NCBI GenBank assembly: GCA_002270565.1
Contig: NQMI01000001.1
Span: 228,466-292,465, forward strand
DNA length: 64,000 nucleotides
Reading direction: 5' to 3'
Source of the DNA: Stenocarpella maydis
Lineage: Eukaryota; Ascomycota; Sordariomycetes; Diaporthales; Diaporthaceae
The translations under genes were made by a program, and so were the position numbers. Positions 59,746-64,000 of this stretch are shown piece after piece. The notes under the pieces were generated by a model. That model ran no database searches. It was not told the origin of the DNA and was given only the letters and a program-made list of their open reading frames with translations. Positions within the stretch are counted from its first letter, which is position 1; the number at the start of each line of letters is the position of its first letter.

Positions 59746-61493
59746 ATGTCTCAACATATCGCCTCCGAGTTTTTGCAATTACCGTACACGCCTCAGACCG
59801 CATTCATTTATCCCGGTATAGGCGTGCTCCTTCTTTTCCTCTTGATTCAGATACGCCCGTCGGGAAACAAATTTCCTATCGCGAATGACAAAAGGTGGAC
59901 GGACTGGACATGGAGCCGAGCGGCAAAAGAGTTTGCTTTCGGAAGCAAGAAGATACTGTCGGCCGCCGCTGCTAAGTTCAGGGACACACCATTTCGCGTA
60001 GCCACAACCCAAGGCATAATAACCGTCCTCAGCCCCAAATATATCAACGAACTTAGAAACGATGATCGCTTGGATTTCGGCGCGCACATTCATAGAGCAT
60101 TCAATGGCTCCATACCAGGTTTCGATGCCTTCGACCAAAGAACGCTCAGGGCATGGTTGTTGAGACAGATCGCGAAGAAACATCTCACAACGTACCTCAC
60201 TCAAATGACCATGCCGCTCTCCGAGGAGTGCGACAAAGTGCTAACGCAGCACCTTACCAACAAGACTGACTGGCACTCGATCAACGTCAATCGCGAAGTG
60301 TCGCTAATCATCAGCAAAATGTCGTCACGAATCTTTCTTGGCGAGGAGTTCAGCCGTGATGAAGTTTGGATTGGAGCGTCTAGCAGCTATGCTACCAGTT
60401 TGTTCGCCGCACAGGAACGTCTCAGTTTGTGGCCTTCATGGAGTCACCCAATTATTCACTGGTTCCTGCCGTATTGTCAGCAGCTCCGGAAAGACCTTGC
60501 CACATGCCGCCGTATCCTTGGAAAGACAGTAGCTGAGCGGAAAGCACGTCGAGCTGCTCAAGAAAAGCAAGGCATAGCTCCCGAGCATTTCGAAGACACA
60601 CTCGAGTGGATGGAAAAGTTCGCCAAAGATAAACCCTACGACCCAGCTGTGGTACAATTAGCCCTATCAATGGCAGCGATACACACGACCACCGATCTGT
60701 TATCTTGGCTTCTGTTGTGTCTTGCTAAACACCCTGAATGCATTCAAGCTATGAGAGAAGAGATAATCTCTGTCTTGAAGGCTGATGGATGGAAAAAGTC
60801 ATCACTTTACAATCTGAAGCTCATGGACAGCGCAATGAAAGAAAGCCAGCGACTGAAACCAAATGTTCTAGGTAAGAACAATCTATTCGTCCCAGATTCA
60901 TCAGAAGTCTTGCAGAGAGTTTTGAGCCCTCATAGTACAGATTCTCCAAGCACGGAATCAGTGTGTGTTTATCCTGATTCTACTTGACTGTGCTGCAAAT
61001 TTCATGTCATTCTCCAATCAGATCACTCGGACAGTAACTAATATTCCCAGCGGCCATGCGACGACGAGCAATGGAAGATATCACTCTATCCGATGGCACT
61101 TTCCTACCTCGTGGTACCATGATGGTCGTCCATACACAACGCCCGATGACAGATCCAAGCATATACCCCAACCCAGAACAGTTCCAACCTGACCGGTTCT
61201 TACGTATTCGCGAGCAACCAGGCAAAGAGAATCAAGCCCAGTTTGTCAGTACTTCGCCTGAGCATATGGGCTTCAGCCACGGCGCACACTCTTGCCCGGG
61301 GAGATTCTTCGCTTCAAATGAAGTGAAAATTCTTCTATGCCACTTCCTGATGAAATACGATATAAGACTTAGCAAGGGCAGCCCTGCCGATTCCGTCGCA
61401 TTCGGCTTCGCAGTAATCCCAGACCTTAGTGCGAGGATTGATATCCGGAGAAGGAAGGAAGAAATTGATTTGATGAGTTTAAGTGATTCTTAG
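59746..61493 (+). CDS. Cytochrome P450 monooxygenase (P450-3), 522 aa
   Basis: Two exons, 59746-60871 and 61051-61493, joined 1569 nt. The intron is GTAAGA...CCCAG, 179 nt, long for this locus. The start ATG in CAACGATGTC gives MSQHIASEF. Membrane helix about 25-40 (YPGIGVLLLFLLIQI). I-helix AAIHTTTDL, K-helix MKESQR (ExxR), FQPDRF, and heme loop FSHGAHSCPGRF with Cys457 as ligand. The SHGxHxCPGRFFASNE wording fits the ent-kaurene-oxidase-like fungal group also seen in P450-2. All key residues are present, so it looks functional. It is isolated from the other cluster genes by 14 kb of transposons. The substrate is unknown. Confidence 0.9.
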
Positions 61494-61851
61494 CTGCTAT
61501 ATAGTTGAAGTTTACTGTGGAGTTAAAGTACTACGCCACCCAGGCAATTTAGTAGTTACCACATCAATTGCACCATCTATCAACAGAGCAATTATTAATT
61601 AATAACATTTTTGTTTCAACTTGAATCGTTTATAATCATCCATAATTTTGTTTATATAAGTGAGAATATGCCGTCTCCAGCACGCCTAAAGAGCCTATAG
61701 GAGCCTCTGTAAGCCACTTCCCTAGCTGAGGTACAGGTCACCTTCTTCATCATTCTATAAACAATCTAATTCAGGATTGATCAATATTAGACTATGATAC
61801 ATTAGTGACAGTAATATACTAATTTACTAGTTAAACTATAATGTAGGGTAC
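61494..61851. other. P450-3 3' flank, no gene
   Basis: About 360 bp that become AT-rich toward the next Gypsy LTR. No frame or RNA gene is seen. Confidence 0.5.
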
Positions 61852-62297
61852 TATAATAATCAAAGGGGTTCCCAAGTTCGCTAAACCTGAAAGATCAAGG
61901 GTTTATATTCGGAATACATTATTAGGCAGTTGTTAAGCAATATTATTATCTTAACAATAATCACTAGCTGTAAGGCTATTCAACATTGGGATTGAATACT
62001 TAGATTGACAACTAAAGAGTCCATTCTACAAAAGCTACCTAATGTAGTAATAACCATATCCATATATATTCCGACTCTTTATTCGTTATCAATAGTATTA
62101 ATAATAATCCTATCAATTAAGTATTGCTTAATAGAATCAACAACGATCTTATTGATTGTAGTAGGTCCCTGACCCTAACCCTAATAAGGTGGCATTACTA
62201 ATTAGATTAGGCAGGGCGCTCCTTTTAGGGGCTACTTCCCGACCTGCAGGGTTATCTTCTGCGGTAGTTAGCCGCTAATATATATTGGTCTATAATA
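61852..62297 (-). repeat. Gypsy (G5 family) 3' LTR, diverged
   Basis: Starts TATAATAATC, ends CTATAATA, followed by the same CTATCTCCC junction as in the other copies. It shares GATCAAGGGTTTATATTC with the LTR at 2982. It is the 3' LTR of a minus-strand element that runs off the window. Confidence 0.7.
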
Positions 62298-62370
62298 CTA
62301 TCTCCCGTCTTGCTTCTTTTATCCTCAAAAGTATTCCATAAGTTATTTTCGCTTATCTATATTCTTATTT

Positions 62371-63051
62371 ACTCCTTCTTAATTCATTATATTAGGTAGG
62401 GTTACTAAGTCTCATCCCACAAAGTCCTTTTCCATTACTAAGCATAAGGCCGCCCTTCTTTTCGCTATTACCTTAAAGGGTAGTATTATTCCTATACCTT
62501 ATTCTTATTACAAGGAGTACAACCTAGCTAAGGACTATAAGGTTGTAAATTCAGAATCTATTCGCTATTGGACCTATATTTGCCTTAATCTATCTAACTG
62601 CAACATCTAAGATCTCACTCCTAATTAGTTAAATAAGGTCACCTTGATACACCATCGACTAGAGGAAGAGCTGGAGGCTATAGAGGAGGAGGCTTAACGG
62701 CTAAACGCGAGAATTCTATACCTTTGCAAGCAGAAGCGGTTGTAGTATGAAAAGATAATGCATGTAGTTCATTAAAGCATTAATAATATGAAGGAGTTAG
62801 AGCGGGTGGAGAAGGAGGAGGCTGAAGTAGAGCGGAGGCAGATTGCCGTATAGTCCATTAAGGTTGTCCGCTAAGGTTCTACTAAGGAGGCTGGTGGGAT
62901 AGTGGCACAGGAGGCGTGGTTACATTCTAAGGGTGAAGTAGGAGTTTTTAACTAGAGTTCCCTAATGGGTAATGATACCAATTGGTCTGAATTTGTGGGT
63001 ACTGGTAGTAAGGGTGGTGAAGGAAATGCGCCTATGGGTGGCTCGTCTTAG
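62371..63051 (+). pseudogene. Antisense zinc-cluster/coiled-coil ORF of Gypsy, copy 4
   Basis: 227 codons aligned end to end with 51757-52461: the start ATG has become ACT (TPS.), then YSYYKEYNLAKDY and YWTYICLNLSNC, in which Tyr stands where Cys is found in other copies (TGY to TAY). The coiled coil (LEEELEAIEEEA) and the tail VAQEAWLHSKGEVGVFN.SS follow, ending GGSS. Stops are of RIP type. Confidence 0.65.
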
Positions 63052-63480
63052 TGCCTAACTTTATTACTGGGAATGGAACTTGTTTGATTGTTGCCTAACT
63101 AGTCCTAGTTCCTGGCTATTCTTAGTTTACTAGTTGTGCTATATCATTCTAGTCTTGTTTTTCTGTAACTAGTATTTGCTGGAGTATGGGGTGCGGATAT
63201 TGGTATTTATTTAGATAGGTTTTTAGATGTAATTAGTATTCGGGTTATTGGTTAAATAGGGCGACTAGTATTGGTATATCTTTTAAGGGGTTGGCTGGTT
63301 GCTAGCTTTTAGGCTATCCCTCTTGTAATTAGTCTCTTATTAGTTGTTTTCCCTATTTTAGCTACAAAGTCCAGGGTTTATTATATAGTTTTATTATAAT
63401 GTTGGTTTATTATAGTCTATTATATATAGGGTCTTTAGTCCGCATTCCTAGCTTTTGGGACTATTCCGTGGTAGTCCGCG
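63052..63480. repeat. RIPed tandem-repeat spacer of Gypsy
   Basis: Same place as the CTGGT array of G5. AACTAGT/AATTAGT words remain at irregular spacing. No gene. Confidence 0.4.
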
Positions 63481-64000
63481 TATAGTATCTTTCAAGTTTA
63501 TTGTAACAATAGGTTAAATTTTAGGCCGGTTCCCATATATTCTTACTAGAGTTATAGCCTTTCCACTTAATAAGGTATTCTGTTATTCCTTAGTGCTGCC
63601 TTAAGTCTATAATATTTTCTACTTTATATTCTTTATTATATTCATTAAGTATTTTAATCTGTATTTTAAGTTTTATATTCTTGGGTGCTAGTTTTAAGAG
63701 TGAAATATAAAAGACTAAATACTATTTTATTCCCTTAGGTAGTAAGAGTTTATAGTTAGTATCTGAAAGTTTTCTTGAAATTTTAAAAGGGCTGATTTTC
63801 TTATAGTTAAGCTTATCGCTAGGTTGCTTAGTTTTAATATTTTAGTAAAGAAAGCAGATCTCATCTTCTTTCTTAAGAATTAGTCCCTTAATTCCTTTCT
63901 AATTTGCATATTTTATTATTTATTCTTATATAAAAGAAAGTTCCACATGAATATCCTTCTAGATTTATCTAATTTGTATTGCTTTTTATTCTGCTAATTC
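63481..64000 (-). pseudogene. Gypsy pol 3' end (chromodomain, integrase C-terminus), relic
   Basis: The minus strand aligns with 52880-53400 of G5, including the chromodomain (LIKWKGYxSSxNxWEP) and the region before it, with many RIP changes. It continues past the window edge. Confidence 0.7.

Noticed and set aside
1..64000. CRISPR arrays, operons or bacterial-type signals
   Set aside because: None seen; introns, LTR elements and RIP show fungal nuclear DNA.

Overview
The window is nuclear DNA of a filamentous ascomycete (Pezizomycotina). The genes have short GT-AG introns (mostly 51-61 nt), fungal P450 families, a bZIP/DUF3425-type regulator and LTR retrotransposons decayed in the way repeat-induced point mutation (RIP) acts: CAA/CAG have become TAA/TAG, TGY (Cys) has become TAY, and the DNA is very AT-rich. 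No species can be named from the sequence. About 80 percent of the window is nested, mostly dead transposable elements. Two islands of normal base composition (about 38.3-46.5 kb and 59.4-61.6 kb) hold the host genes.

Transposon layout. 1-4.99 kb: a degraded gag, a solo Copia LTR with target duplication ACTTA, the end of a chromodomain Gypsy element, and a second copy of the same Copia LTR. 5.0-12.05 kb: Copia-type element C1 on the minus strand. 12.05-27.17 kb: an old plus-strand chromodomain Gypsy (G2) split by Copia copies C2 (truncated) and C3 (nearly complete). 28.45-35.9 kb: another Copia element (E), with an intact gag-protease-integrase half, an inverted LTR in the middle and a RIP-ruined RT-RNase H half. 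35.9-38.2 kb: AT-rich debris. 47.9-51.2 kb: pogo-like and Mutator-like transposase relics between direct repeats. 51.2-58.9 kb: a structurally complete minus-strand chromodomain Gypsy (G5) with matching 478-bp LTRs and target duplication TCTGG. 61.85-64 kb: another decayed Gypsy of the same family.

Host genes. A short-chain dehydrogenase (minus) and a 507-aa P450 (plus) share a 375-bp divergent promoter. A four-exon regulator with a DUF3425-like C-terminus (minus) and a second P450 (plus) share a 535-bp divergent promoter. A third P450, of the same type as the second, lies beyond the 51-59 kb Gypsy. Together they look like tailoring and regulatory genes of a secondary-metabolite cluster broken up by transposons. 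No backbone enzyme (terpene synthase, PKS or NRPS) is present in the window. The second P450 carries a frameshifting deletion and is probably dead.

The most unusual structure is a second gene inside the Gypsy family. It lies between the end of pol and the 3' LTR, on the opposite strand to gag-pol, and encodes a Cys-rich Zn2Cys6-like motif, a coiled coil and a conserved acidic tail ending FDWSS. Four copies of different ages in this window all keep it.
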